A DNA stretch of 64,000 nucleotides from assembly GCA_964490935.1 (NCBI GenBank), contig CAZBEO010000004.1, positions 1 to 64,000 of the forward strand, in the 5' to 3' direction. The notes under the pieces are model-generated. The model made no database searches. It worked only from the letters and a program-made list of their open reading frames with translations, and had not been told where the DNA came from. The DNA is from JAQVYB01 sp964490935. Its GTDB lineage: Bacteria > Verrucomicrobiota > Kiritimatiellia > RZYC01. Both the position numbers and the translations under genes were made by a program. This document shows positions 9,230 through 17,604 of this stretch, piece by piece. The number at the start of each line of letters is the position of its first letter. The first letter of the stretch is position 1.

Positions 9230-10219
9230 TTAGGGCACCGGTAGTTCGTTCAGTATGCGTTTGATGAGATCGTCGGAGGTGAGTTCCTCGGCTTCGGCCT
9301 CGTAGGAAATGATGAGGCGGTGTCGGAGTACGTCCGGGGCGATGGATTTGACATCCTGCGGGGTGACATAGCCGCGACCCTGCAGGAAGGCGTGCGCCTT
9401 GGAGGCAATGGTCAGGTTGATGGTCGCACGCGGCGAGGCGCCGTAGCGGATATAGTCGGCCAGATCGAGCTTGTAGTTGGCCGGATTGCGTGTGCTGAAC
9501 ACGATGCTGAGAATGTATTCCTTAATCTTGTCGTCGAGATAAATCTGATCCACCACGTTGCGTGCGGCCAGGATGGCGGAGACTTCGACCACGGGTTGGG
9601 TGTCAAAGGTCTTATTCGTGACGGACATGGCCTCGAGAATTTTGCGTTCTTCATCGAGCGTGGGATAATCAATCTGGAGTTTGAGCATGAAACGATCTAC
9701 CTGGGCTTCGGGTAGGGGGTAGGTTCCTTCTTGTTCGATGGGATTCTGTGTGGCCATGACCAGGAAGGGTTCGGGCAGCTTGAAGGTTTGGTCGCCAATG
9801 GTGACCTGGTGTTCCTGCATGGCCTCGAGGAGGGCGCTCTGAACCTTGGCTGGCGCGCGATTGATTTCATCGGCCAAAATCACGTTGGCAAAAACGGGCC
9901 CGTGCTTGATGGTGAAGGAGCCTTCGCGCGGATTGTAAATCTGCGTGCCGATCAGATCGGCGGGAAGCAGGTCGGGGGTGAATTGAATGCGCTGGAAGGA
10001 GGTGCGCATGGCGGCGGCGAGGGTACGCACGGAAAGCGTCTTGGCCAGACCGGGTACGCCTTCGAGCAGGATGTGCCCGTTGGAAAGAAGTCCGATGATC
10101 AAGCGGTCAATCAGATAGCGCTGGCCGACAATCACCTTTTCCATTTCCGCTCTCAGCGCGGCGACGAATACACTGTGCTCTTTCACCTGATCATTGATTG
10201 CCTGGATTCCTGTGCTCAT
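9230..10219 (-). CDS. moxR: MoxR-family AAA+ ATPase
   Basis: A 329-residue AAA+ ATPase with Walker A GVPGLAKT (54-61), Walker B ILADE (114-118), sensor 1 in MATQNPIEQEGTYPLPEAQVDRF and the C-terminal lid with the arginine sensor segment GASPRATI. These motifs and the length define the MoxR subfamily, which acts as a chaperone-like motor for VWA proteins such as BatA and BatB. It is the first gene of the operon. A clear ribosome site (GGAGG) lies 7 bp before the start, and a promoter can be seen about 75-100 bp upstream. Confidence 0.92.
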   Translation of the reverse strand: MSTGIQAINDQVKEHSVFVAALRAEMEKVIVGQRYLIDRLIIGLLSNGHILLEGVPGLAKTLSVRTLAAAMRTSFQRIQFTPDLLPADLIGTQIYNPREGSFTIKHGPVFANVILADEINRAPAKVQSALLEAMQEHQVTIGDQTFKLPEPFLVMATQNPIEQEGTYPLPEAQVDRFMLKLQIDYPTLDEERKILEAMSVTNKTFDTQPVVEVSAILAARNVVDQIYLDDKIKEYILSIVFSTRNPANYKLDLADYIRYGASPRATINLTIASKAHAFLQGRGYVTPQDVKSIAPDVLRHRLIISYEAEAEELTSDDLIKRILNELPVP

Positions 10220-10291
10220 GGTTCATCCTCCCTTTCGATTTTTCATGAAGCCTATTTCGGCTCCAACGGATCGCTGTCAACGCCCCGTAAC

Positions 10292-10321
10292 ATAATACGG
10301 ACGGGCCGTGAATTTAAGCAA
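10292..10321 (-). promoter_or_regulatory. Candidate sigma-70-type promoter of the moxR-bat operon
   Basis: On the minus strand, TTGCTT and TATTAT are separated by 18 bp, about 75 bp before the moxR start. Spacing and the -10 box are good and the -35 box is fair. Prediction by eye only. Confidence 0.45.
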
Positions 10322-10379
10322 AAAGAGTGCGGTATAATGGCGCAGAAAACTGCGCAAAAATGTCGCGTCACGTGCTGCG

Positions 10380-10495
10380 TGAAATGGAGAAATGAATATT
10401 TACGGTGTGACCCCGAGCAGCTGACCCCGAGCAGCCTTGAAATGGAGAAGTGAATATTTACGGTGTGACCCCGAGCAAGCGTGACCCCGAGCAAG
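10380..10495. repeat. Tandem direct repeat with GTGACCCCGAGCA cores
   Basis: Two nearly identical units of about 41 bp (from 10380 and from 10438) share TGAAATGGAGAARTGAATAT followed by TTACGGTGTGACCCCGAGCA. Each is followed by an extra partial copy of the TGACCCCGAGCA core, so the core appears four times. This looks like nested termini of a small mobile or REP-type element. No transposase lies nearby. Confidence 0.6.
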
Positions 10496-10661
10496 CGCGT
10501 CGCTGAAGCTATGGCCTGACACGCGCGAATGGACACGAATAGATACTTGGGCTTTGCGAACTTTGCGATCTTGAGCGCAGCGGGTGTGAAAAAGAATTAT
10601 TTTACAGAAGGTTGCGAAGGGCGCGAAGGCTCGGGCCTTGCTGTTTTATTTTGTCCGCAGA

Positions 10662-13600
10662 TTACGAGGATTTGATGAGTTCGAGCAGCTCGTTGAGACG
10701 GTCGGTCACGGCGATTAGGTGCAGGCGCGGGAAGCGGTGATCGAGCATGACGTAATCCTGATTGCGGGTCAGGATGACTTTGTCGTCGCGGACTTCCACG
10801 CGGTCGATTCCTTTGAATGCGGCGGCGATGCGCAGGGCGCCCAGAAGAAGCATGCGGTGTGCCGGTTCGGGAAGCGGACCGAACTGATCGCGCAGGCGGG
10901 CGCGCAGTTCCCGAAGGTCGTCTTCAGTAACGGCACCGGCTAGACGACGGTAGACGTCGATGCGCTGATTTTCTTCTTCAATATAATCATATGGAATGGC
11001 GACGGCCCGCTCGTCGTCGGCCAGTCGCGGTGACCACTCGATGAAATCGAGTGTGATTTCGACATGCAGAACGGGCGGGATAGGGTCGCCCTGGCGTATG
11101 GCGACGGCCCGGCGCAGGAGGCGGCAGTACAGCTCGAAGCCGATGGCGGCGATGTGCCCGCTCTGCTGGGCGCCGAGGAGATTTCCCGCGCCACGTATTT
11201 CGAGGTCGCGCAGGGCCACTTTGAAGCCGGCGCCGAGGCTGCCATAGCGTTTGATGGCGCCGATGCGCCTCCGTGCAATATCGAAAAGGCGCTTGTGCCG
11301 CGGGAGCAGAAGGTAGGCGTAGGCTTTGTGTTTGTAGCGTCCGACGCGCCCGCGCAATTGATACAGCTCGGCCAGTCCGAAGCGGTCGGCGCGGTCAATG
11401 ATGATGGTGTTGACGTTCGGTATGTCCACGCCGCTTTCAATGATGGTGGTGCAGAGCAGGACGTTAAAGCGGCGTTCCGTGAATTTACGCATGACGGCGG
11501 AAAGGCGGTTCTCGCTCATTTGTCCGTGGGCAACGCTGATCCAAGCCTCGGGGACGATTCGGCGGAGGCGGTCGTGCATCAGTTTGATGGTCTGGACGCG
11601 ATTGTGCAGGAAGAAGACCTGCCCATTGCGGTTGATCTCATTCATGATCGCTTGGCGGATGGTTTGGTCGCTATCCTCGGTGACGATGGTTTCGATGGCG
11701 AGTCGCTCGCGGGGTGCGGTTTGAATGGTGCTCATGTCCTTGGCGCCGGTGAGGCTCATGTAGAGGGTGCGCGGAATGGGGGTGGCCGTCATGGTCAGGA
11801 CGTCCACGAGTTGCCGAAACCGTTTGAGGCGTTCTTTGTGTTCGACGCCGAAGCGCTGTTCTTCGTCGATGATGACCAGCCCAAGATCGGCAAATCCGAC
11901 ATCCGGCTGCACGAGGCGATGCGTGCCGATGACAATATCGACCTGTTTATTTTTGAGGCGTTCGATAGTTTCGCGTTGCTCGCCGCGCGTTCGGAATCGG
12001 CTGAGCATTTCGATGGTGACGGGAAAGGAGGCCATGCGTTCGCAGAAGGTGAAGTAGTGCTGTTGGGCGAGGATGGTGGTAGGTACGAGCATGGCCACCT
12101 GCTTGCCGTCCATCACGGCCTTGAAGGCGGCGCGCATGGCCACTTCGGTTTTCCCGAAGCCCACATCGCCGCAGATGAGACGGTCCATTGGGCGCGAGCT
12201 CTCCATGTCTTCTTTCACCTCGCGTATGGCGCGGTGTTGGTCTTCGGTTTCTTCAAACGGAAAGGACTGCTCGAATTCGTGCTGCCAGGTCGAGTCTTTG
12301 GCGAAGGCGTACCCCTGCAGGGATTGGCGTGCGGCCTGATTTTCCAGCAGCAGGGCGGCGAGGTCTTCGACGGCTCTTCCGGCAGCCGCTTTTTGGTTCT
12401 GCCATCGGCGCCCGCCGAGGACGTGTAATTCCGGGCGGGCGGTGCCCACGCTGATATAGCGGCTGATGAGATGGGCCTGCGTGACGGGAACATAGAGTTT
12501 CGCCTCGTGGGCATATTCAATGGAAAGCACTTCCTGAAGTTGCCCGTTGAACTGCATTTCGTAGAGGCCGAGATATTTTCCGAGTCCGTGATCCGCGTGA
12601 ATCACGAGTTCTCCCGGCGTCAATTCACTCCAGGAAATCAGGGCCGACTGCGGAAGACTCGCGGGTGGCAGGCGTTTTCGGCGCGAGGCGGCGCGTCGTT
12701 TTTTCTCGTAGCCGTAGATATCCTGTTCGGTGACGGCGAGGAGGCGTTCGCTGGCGATGGAGAAGCCTTCCGAAAGGGGCGCCACATGCAGATTGAACCG
12801 CTTCGTGACGGCGGGTGAAAGTGGCGCGTAGAGTTCCATGAAGCGTTCGGAGGCGCCGGGGGTGTCGAAGAAAAGATGCAGCTCGCCGCCCGCTTCGGCC
12901 CGAGCGATCAGTTGTTCGATGTAGCGGCGACGGCTCTGCTCCATGATGTCGGGATGAAAGACATCTGATTCGAGGCGCGGAAGGCTTTCGGCGGCACCGA
13001 GACCAGCGTCGAAGAGGGTGGGTGTCCAGGGCGGAATGGAAGCGGGGATGACGCCGGCGAAAACGGTGCGGCCCTGGAGCTTTTGGAGTGCCTGAAGCAC
13101 CTCGGCGAAGGGGAGGTGAAAGTCAGGTTCTTCTTCGGCGAGGACGGTTTCTTCATAGAGGGCGGCATGATCGATCAGGCTGTCCGCTTCTAGAAACGCG
13201 CAATGTGCGTTGGCGGGCAGGTAATCGGTCAGGGCGGTGCGTGTGCCGTCCGAGGCTTCCGTCACCGGAGAGAGCGTGACGCGGTCGAGTTTGGCGATGG
13301 ATGTTTGGGAAATCGGGTCGAACGAGCGGATGGAGTCCACCACGTCGCCGAAGAATTCGATACGTAGGGGGTCGGGTGCGGAGGGCGGCCAGATATCGAG
13401 CAGGCCGCCGCGCAGGGCGGCCTGGCCGGGCGTTTCGACTTGGTAGGTGAAATCGTAGCCCCAGGCCTGGAGTTTTTCGGAAAGGGTTACGGGGTCATGG
13501 GAGTCGGTCAGTTTTAGTGAGAGGGACTGCGTACGCAGGAGTTCTGCGGAAATGGTTTGCTGCATGAGGGCCTGGACGGAGGTGACGATCAGTTGCGGGG

Positions 13601-13952
13601 CGTCGGCTTCCTGCAAGCGGTGGACAGTGTTCATTCGTTCGCCGACGGTATCCATACGGCGGCTCGGGCCTTCGCCTGGAATGATATCCCAGGCTGGAAA
13701 GAGGAGACAGGGCGGGTCGGTGTCCGGGGCGAGGGTATCGAGGTCGGAAGAGAGGCGTTCCATGGCGGTGGGGTTGTCGGTAATCCAGAGCCAGTGTCCG
13801 GGCACGGCGTGAAAGAGTGACCAGGCCAGCCAGGCGGTGGCGGAGGTGGCCGGCGATGAAACGGCGATAGAATCGCCCTGCCGCATGGCGGTATTCAGGG
13901 CCTGCTGCTGCTGTGGGGAGAAGCGGCATGATAACATCCGATGCTGTTTCAT
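10662..13952 (-). CDS. mfd: Transcription-repair coupling factor Mfd
   Basis: A 1096-residue DNA translocase that removes stalled RNA polymerase and recruits UvrA. A UvrB-like N-terminal region (about 20-400) contains the LLDIWPPSAPDPLRIEFFGD block. The polymerase-interacting CarD-like domain follows (GELVIHADHGLGKYLGL). The RecG-like helicase core has Walker A GDVGFGKTE, DEEQRFG, a TATPIPRTLYMSL motif and the Q-rich RGRVGRYKHKAYAYLL block. The C-terminal TRCF domain is present. I start at the ATG beginning MKQHRML; an in-frame ATG 99 bp upstream would add an unlikely, non-conserved leader. Length is normal for the family. Confidence 0.93.
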   Translation of the reverse strand: MKQHRMLSCRFSPQQQQALNTAMRQGDSIAVSSPATSATAWLAWSLFHAVPGHWLWITDNPTAMERLSSDLDTLAPDTDPPCLLFPAWDIIPGEGPSRRMDTVGERMNTVHRLQEADAPQLIVTSVQALMQQTISAELLRTQSLSLKLTDSHDPVTLSEKLQAWGYDFTYQVETPGQAALRGGLLDIWPPSAPDPLRIEFFGDVVDSIRSFDPISQTSIAKLDRVTLSPVTEASDGTRTALTDYLPANAHCAFLEADSLIDHAALYEETVLAEEEPDFHLPFAEVLQALQKLQGRTVFAGVIPASIPPWTPTLFDAGLGAAESLPRLESDVFHPDIMEQSRRRYIEQLIARAEAGGELHLFFDTPGASERFMELYAPLSPAVTKRFNLHVAPLSEGFSIASERLLAVTEQDIYGYEKKRRAASRRKRLPPASLPQSALISWSELTPGELVIHADHGLGKYLGLYEMQFNGQLQEVLSIEYAHEAKLYVPVTQAHLISRYISVGTARPELHVLGGRRWQNQKAAAGRAVEDLAALLLENQAARQSLQGYAFAKDSTWQHEFEQSFPFEETEDQHRAIREVKEDMESSRPMDRLICGDVGFGKTEVAMRAAFKAVMDGKQVAMLVPTTILAQQHYFTFCERMASFPVTIEMLSRFRTRGEQRETIERLKNKQVDIVIGTHRLVQPDVGFADLGLVIIDEEQRFGVEHKERLKRFRQLVDVLTMTATPIPRTLYMSLTGAKDMSTIQTAPRERLAIETIVTEDSDQTIRQAIMNEINRNGQVFFLHNRVQTIKLMHDRLRRIVPEAWISVAHGQMSENRLSAVMRKFTERRFNVLLCTTIIESGVDIPNVNTIIIDRADRFGLAELYQLRGRVGRYKHKAYAYLLLPRHKRLFDIARRRIGAIKRYGSLGAGFKVALRDLEIRGAGNLLGAQQSGHIAAIGFELYCRLLRRAVAIRQGDPIPPVLHVEITLDFIEWSPRLADDERAVAIPYDYIEEENQRIDVYRRLAGAVTEDDLRELRARLRDQFGPLPEPAHRMLLLGALRIAAAFKGIDRVEVRDDKVILTRNQDYVMLDHRFPRLHLIAVTDRLNELLELIKSS

Positions 13953-14073
13953 AATCGCACAGTATCCGTTGGCGGGGGTGCGCGTCAATGATGTGTTGAG
14001 AAGGGGTGGAAACATGCCCGATCGAGTTCGATGGCATTCGCGGAAGATCACGGACCGGAAAGTCCATGCTACG

Positions 14074-14100
14074 AAAAAGCGGCATCCAATGGATGCCGCT
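14074..14100 (-). terminator. Rho-independent terminator of the first PEP-CTERM gene
   Basis: On the minus strand, a 10-bp perfect stem AGCGGCATCC / GGATGCCGCT with a 3-nt loop runs into TTTTCG. It lies about 70 bp after the gene's stop. Confidence 0.75.
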
Positions 14101-14170
14101 CTTCGTGTGTTGTGTTGGTGTGTGCTTACTTGATTTTTCGTTTCAAGATGTGTGCGATCGTTCCAATAGA

Positions 14171-14779
14171 TTATTTCTTTAATTTTCGACGAACTGCATA
14201 GATCGTCAGAATGCCAAGGCCCAACAAGGAGGCAGACACCGGTTCAGGTACGGCCGTTAAGGAAGCACCATCCACATACAAATTGCCAGCGGTAGTGATA
14301 AAATCCACCCCTACGTTGATACGTGCGGCCGTGGCACCCACAGGTGTTACGCCTGAAACTTCATAGGGTGACCACGTGCCGGCTGTAAGCTCACCGACTG
14401 CGAATGTATTCGTGAATCCTGTGAGCTCGGTGGCACCATTCCAAAACTGAAGTTTTATAAAGGCTGAGCTAAACGCCGTGGCTGCATCTTTTGTAAAAAA
14501 TGCGGATGCCGAATACGTTTCCCCTGCTACTGGCGCTCCAACGCCATTCTGCCACTGGCCGGACCACTGATCACCGGCTGTTTCATTTTGAAGCGAAATT
14601 GCCATGGAACCGCCCAGACTGCCTGAGTTGTCCATATAAGACATCGAGTCATTATACGTATAGTTACCCCAGCCGTTCCAGTTATCCCACCACGTTTCGA
14701 ACCCGGCGTTCGATATCAAATTCGCCTGTGCCGAAAGCACACCAGCCAACACCAACCCTAATCCCAGTAGCTTCTTCAT
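14171..14779 (-). CDS. PEP-CTERM sorted surface protein
   Basis: A 202-residue exported protein. It starts with a signal peptide (MKKLLGLGLVLAGVLSAQAN) and has a beta-rich middle of jelly-roll, carbohydrate-binding-like character (LISNAGFETWWDNWNGW; YVDGASLTAV). It ends in a canonical PEP-CTERM tail: VPEP, a hydrophobic helix LLGLGILTIYAV and a basic end RRKLKK. Such proteins are sorted by exosortase and usually end up on the surface or in exopolysaccharide matrix. The start follows GGAGGT by 8 bp; an upstream in-frame ATG overlaps that ribosome site and was rejected. The next gene is a paralogue. No exosortase gene is in the window. Confidence 0.88.
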   Translation of the reverse strand: MKKLLGLGLVLAGVLSAQANLISNAGFETWWDNWNGWGNYTYNDSMSYMDNSGSLGGSMAISLQNETAGDQWSGQWQNGVGAPVAGETYSASAFFTKDAATAFSSAFIKLQFWNGATELTGFTNTFAVGELTAGTWSPYEVSGVTPVGATAARINVGVDFITTAGNLYVDGASLTAVPEPVSASLLGLGILTIYAVRRKLKK

Positions 14780-14905
14780 CTTCAGTACCTCCATTTAGTT
14801 TTTTTGTTCGTTCATCGGTTAGACATGAAGCCCTCTCGAAGAACAAACTAGAATGCAACTAGTATCTTTATAGTGCGTTGCCTTCGCTATGGGAAGAAAA
14901 AAATA

Positions 14906-14939
14906 CAAAAAAAAAGGCGGTCATTTCTGACCGCCTTTT
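14906..14939 (-). terminator. Rho-independent terminator of the second PEP-CTERM gene
   Basis: A 12-bp perfect stem (AAAAGGCGGTCA / TGACCGCCTTTT, loop TTTC) is followed on the minus strand by a long T run. It lies about 20 bp after the stop codon at 14958. Confidence 0.88.
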
Positions 14940-14957
14940 GAATGCTTTAAAACAGGG

Positions 14958-15590
14958 TTATTTACGCATTTTGCGCCTCACCGCATAGATCGCCACAATG
15001 CCCAATCCCAGCAGCGTAGCCGAGACCGGCTCAGGTACGGCAGACTGCAAAAAGTCGGCATTGTCAAACTTGACTGCACGGTTTCCAGACGCTCCATCCC
15101 ACTGTCCGCTGCCAAACACAACGGTCACGCTGGCTACATCTACATTGCTGTTTGTGTATGCCATCGTGTATTGATTCCAGTTGTTTGGATCAGCCGTGGC
15201 CGCAGTATAAATACTTTCTTGTACGTTGTATAATTCTGCGTCCGATGAGTCCTTAAACTCCAGCTTTATGAAGAGTTCGTCAGCGCTGGATGAAAAACCT
15301 TCCTCGGCCAGCGCGAAGATCGAGTAAGTAAAAACATTGCCGCTCAGGAGGTTCACGGCGACATTCTGATAGGCACCACCCCACCAGCCCACATTAAAAG
15401 CAGTCAAAGCCATGCCAGCGTCGCCCGTTTGAGCAGCCCAGCTTACTCTTTCCGCGCCCTCGTACGTCGTCCACGAAGTGGCTACCGTGCTGGTCGTCCC
15501 AGCCGTTTCGAATCCGGGATTACTGAGCAGATTCGCCTGTGCCGACACGATACCAGCCAACAACACCACTAATATTGCAGCTCTTTTCAT
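14958..15590 (-). CDS. PEP-CTERM sorted surface protein (paralogue)
   Basis: A 210-residue exported protein with a signal peptide ending in SAQAN, then LLSNPGFETAG and a beta-rich domain (AVNLLSGNVFTYSIFALAEEG; VKFDNADFLQS) and the tail VPEP + LLGLGIVAIYAV + RRKMRK. Its ends are nearly the same as those of the neighbouring 202-residue protein, while the middles differ, so they are diverged paralogues. I place the start at the second of two close ATGs because GGAGG touches the first and lies 6 bp before the second. It has its own terminator and 180 bp separates the two genes, so they can be expressed separately. Confidence 0.87.
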   Translation of the reverse strand: MKRAAILVVLLAGIVSAQANLLSNPGFETAGTTSTVATSWTTYEGAERVSWAAQTGDAGMALTAFNVGWWGGAYQNVAVNLLSGNVFTYSIFALAEEGFSSSADELFIKLEFKDSSDAELYNVQESIYTAATADPNNWNQYTMAYTNSNVDVASVTVVFGSGQWDGASGNRAVKFDNADFLQSAVPEPVSATLLGLGIVAIYAVRRKMRK

Positions 15591-15743
15591 TTTCATCCTC
15601 CATTTTGTTACACACCACAGTGTGGTTACCCATCACTTCACTACCAACATGCCATCGATTATACGCTTGAAAGCGGATTAATTCAAGCAAAAAAGTAAAA
15701 ATTATGAATTATTGGTGCCACCGAAAAAAGCCTTTTGAGCACA

Positions 15744-15833
15744 ACGGCTCGCGAGGAATCTCGCCCTCCAAGAACGAGAATTCCGAGTGTTTTTCATTAT
15801 TCAAGCTGGAGGGCGAGCGTCCCCGCGAGCCGT
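15744..15833. repeat. Inverted repeat with 27-bp arms
   Basis: Arms at 15744-15770 (ACGGCTCGCG ... TCGCCCTCCA) and 15807-15833 (TGGAGGGCGA ... CGCGAGCCGT) are nearly complementary, with the mismatches in the middle, around a 36-bp AT-richer loop. A solo half of the same sequence occurs at 44627-44643. The pattern suggests a small palindromic mobile element or paired REP units. Confidence 0.65.
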
Positions 15834-15870
15834 CTTCGGACTTTTGTCGGTGTGAGCTGGCGAAAAAAAA

Positions 15871-15900
15871 AGGACGCTGAGGACAGCATCCCTCCCAAAA
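15871..15900. repeat. GGACGCTGAGGACAGCATCC hairpin repeat, copy 1
   Basis: The 26-bp text also occurs at 50418 and 58984. Its core folds as GGACGCTG/CAGCATCC with a 4-nt loop and is followed by a CTCCC tail. Similarity with the second copy extends a further 20 bp into TTCGCA(C/A)TACTTGCTT. Confidence 0.75.
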
Positions 15901-15961
15901 TTCGCACTACTTGCTTTTCCTCGGCCTTTCGCGCCTTTCGTAGTTAAAAATGAGGCGGGAA

Positions 15962-16543
15962 TCATGGTCCTTGATAGAGTTCGGTGCCGGGCTTGCAGAT
16001 TTTGAGCAGATGAGGCATGGCGTCGTCCGAGAGAATGCCGGTGTCAAAATAATCGGTAATGCCGTTCAGCGCGGTTTGCGCGGTGTGGAGGCGTGTTTGG
16101 AAGCGCGGATAGCGAAGGCGGAGGAGGTCTTCGGGATCAAGCAGTTCAACAAGGTGACGGGTGCCGATGGCCTTGCGTCCAATATAGGTGATGAGCATGC
16201 CGAGGGTGCGGAGCGCGAAACGGGCGTCATCGTTTGGGAGGGTGTGGAGAATGTCGTCGCACAGAAATTCGTAGCAGACGGGTGGGCGTCCGACTTCGAG
16301 GGCACATCCGGTTGTGGTCAGCCAACCATAGCGCTCGCAGAAAGATTCGGTCGGCGGGGTGCGCTCGCGGATACGGGAGAGAAAGGCGGAGTCGATGCTT
16401 TCTTCGCAGATGTCATAGCGGCAGCAGACGGCGGGGCAGATGCCGCAGCAGGGTGAAGCCAGGGCCAACATCTGTTCGCGCACCCGATGCTCAAAGGCGA
16501 TGTATTCATCGAGTATGCGTTCAAGATCGGGCGTGGTATTCAT
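15962..16543 (-). CDS. Cysteine-rich, YkgJ-like metal-chelating protein
   Basis: A 193-residue cytoplasmic protein. Residues about 30-100 hold a dense cysteine array: SPCCGICPAVCCRYDIC, a lone cysteine in SFCERYGW, then TTGCALEVGRPPVCYEFLC. This resembles the zinc/iron-chelating YkgJ family (PF03692). The C-terminal half is helical and featureless. The start overlaps the dus stop codon in an ATGA, so the two are probably translationally coupled; a longer reading frame upstream was rejected for this reason. Its function is unknown. Coupling to a tRNA-modifying enzyme makes a role in tRNA modification or metal supply conceivable. Confidence 0.7.
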   Translation of the reverse strand: MNTTPDLERILDEYIAFEHRVREQMLALASPCCGICPAVCCRYDICEESIDSAFLSRIRERTPPTESFCERYGWLTTTGCALEVGRPPVCYEFLCDDILHTLPNDDARFALRTLGMLITYIGRKAIGTRHLVELLDPEDLLRLRYPRFQTRLHTAQTALNGITDYFDTGILSDDAMPHLLKICKPGTELYQGP

Positions 16544-17604
16544 GGGAGAGTCGTGGGCGTGGGGTCGGTCGTTTCCGCGTCGACATCGGGGCGGTCGTGT
16601 TGGGGTTGCCATTCGGCGTCAGCGAATATTTCGCGGATCACCTGTTCATAGTGTGCAAGGGTCTGTGTTTTCTTGATGCGTTTGAAGACGGGGCGTGAAG
16701 AGACGACGGAACAGGCCAGGTAGGTCCAGAGTTCTTTCATTTTGCCGAGGACGGGAGAGGGGCCGAAGAGTGTTTCCCGGTACTGCTGGTAGATGGCGTC
16801 ATGAAAAGAATGAATGATCTGGATTTTTTCTTTGTCATCGCGGGGCGTTTTATTTCCGGCGATTTCTTCGGCGAGAAAGGGGTCGCGCAGGGCACCGCGT
16901 CCGAGCATCCATCGGTGGATGGAGGGAAAGCGGGTTTGGAGTTCGTTGAAGTGGTCCCGCGTGAAAATATCGCCGTTATAGCAGAGCGTGTGCTGGGTTT
17001 GGGGGAGGCAGCGGGCAAAGGCTTCGACGTCCGCCGTTCCCTCGTACATTTGGGAGGCGGTGCGCGGATGGATGATGATTTCTGAGAGTGGGTAGCGATT
17101 AAAGAGCGGGAAGAGCGGTTCGAGGGCATCGGGGGTGATGAGGCCCAGGCGTACTTTCACGGAAAAGGCCAGCGGTGGGTCCGCAAAGACGCGATCAAGC
17201 ACGGCTTCAATCAAGTCGGGATGCGGAAGCAGTCCGGCGCCTCGGCGTTTTTTGGTTACTTGAGGCCAGGGGCACCCCAGGTTCCAGTTGGCTTCGGCGT
17301 AGCCCAAGTCGGCCATGGTGCGAAGGAGTAGGAGCAGGTCGTCGGGTTCGCGTCCGATACATTGGGGTACAAGGGGAAGTGTGCCGTTGTTTTCGGGCAG
17401 AATGTCGTGCAGGAGACGGGGTTTTATTTTAGCGGCATTGACGGAAGGAATGAAGGGGGCCATGGCCCGATCATAGCCGCCAATGCATTGTTCCAGGGCG
17501 CGTCGGTACACGTTGGTCGTGACGCCGCGCATGGGTGCTAGGCAAAGATTCGGGGATGCGTGCGTGGTGACATTCATAAAAGAGGCGGAGGGGGGTGTGT
17601 ACAT
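16540..17604 (-). CDS. dus: tRNA-dihydrouridine synthase
   Basis: A 354-residue FMN-dependent enzyme that reduces uridines in tRNA to dihydrouridine. Visible motifs are LAPMRGVT (residues about 22-29, flavin-binding start of the TIM barrel), QCIGREPDD, the catalytic NLGCPWPQVTKKRRGAGLL with the active-site cysteine, FSVKVRLG, IIHPRTASQMYEG and the MLGRGALRDPFL phosphate-binding end. The C-terminal helical domain (about 265-335) is present. The start codon overlaps the khpB stop as TGATG. The sequence is diverged from DusA/B/C, so I do not assign a subtype. Confidence 0.87.
   Translation of the reverse strand: MYTPPSASFMNVTTHASPNLCLAPMRGVTTNVYRRALEQCIGGYDRAMAPFIPSVNAAKIKPRLLHDILPENNGTLPLVPQCIGREPDDLLLLLRTMADLGYAEANWNLGCPWPQVTKKRRGAGLLPHPDLIEAVLDRVFADPPLAFSVKVRLGLITPDALEPLFPLFNRYPLSEIIIHPRTASQMYEGTADVEAFARCLPQTQHTLCYNGDIFTRDHFNELQTRFPSIHRWMLGRGALRDPFLAEEIAGNKTPRDDKEKIQIIHSFHDAIYQQYRETLFGPSPVLGKMKELWTYLACSVVSSRPVFKRIKKTQTLAHYEQVIREIFADAEWQPQHDRPDVDAETTDPTPTTLP

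Larger units (their letters stand above)
10220..10661. other. Intergenic region between moxR and mfd
   Basis: No gene is seen. It holds the moxR promoter, a small hairpin (GCGCAG/CTGCGC near 10342), the direct repeat described separately, and AT-richer text (TTTGCGAACTTTGCGATCTTG and similar) of a kind that recurs in other spacers of this window. Confidence 0.6.
15591..15961. other. Intergenic region rich in short repeats
   Basis: No gene is seen. It should hold the promoter of the second PEP-CTERM gene, and contains a 27-bp inverted repeat pair and one copy of the GGACGCTGAGGACAGCATCC hairpin repeat, both listed separately. Confidence 0.6.

Noticed and set aside
11064..12428. Long open frame antisense to mfd
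   Set aside because: Shadow of the mfd helicase domain; no recognisable motif and no ribosome site.
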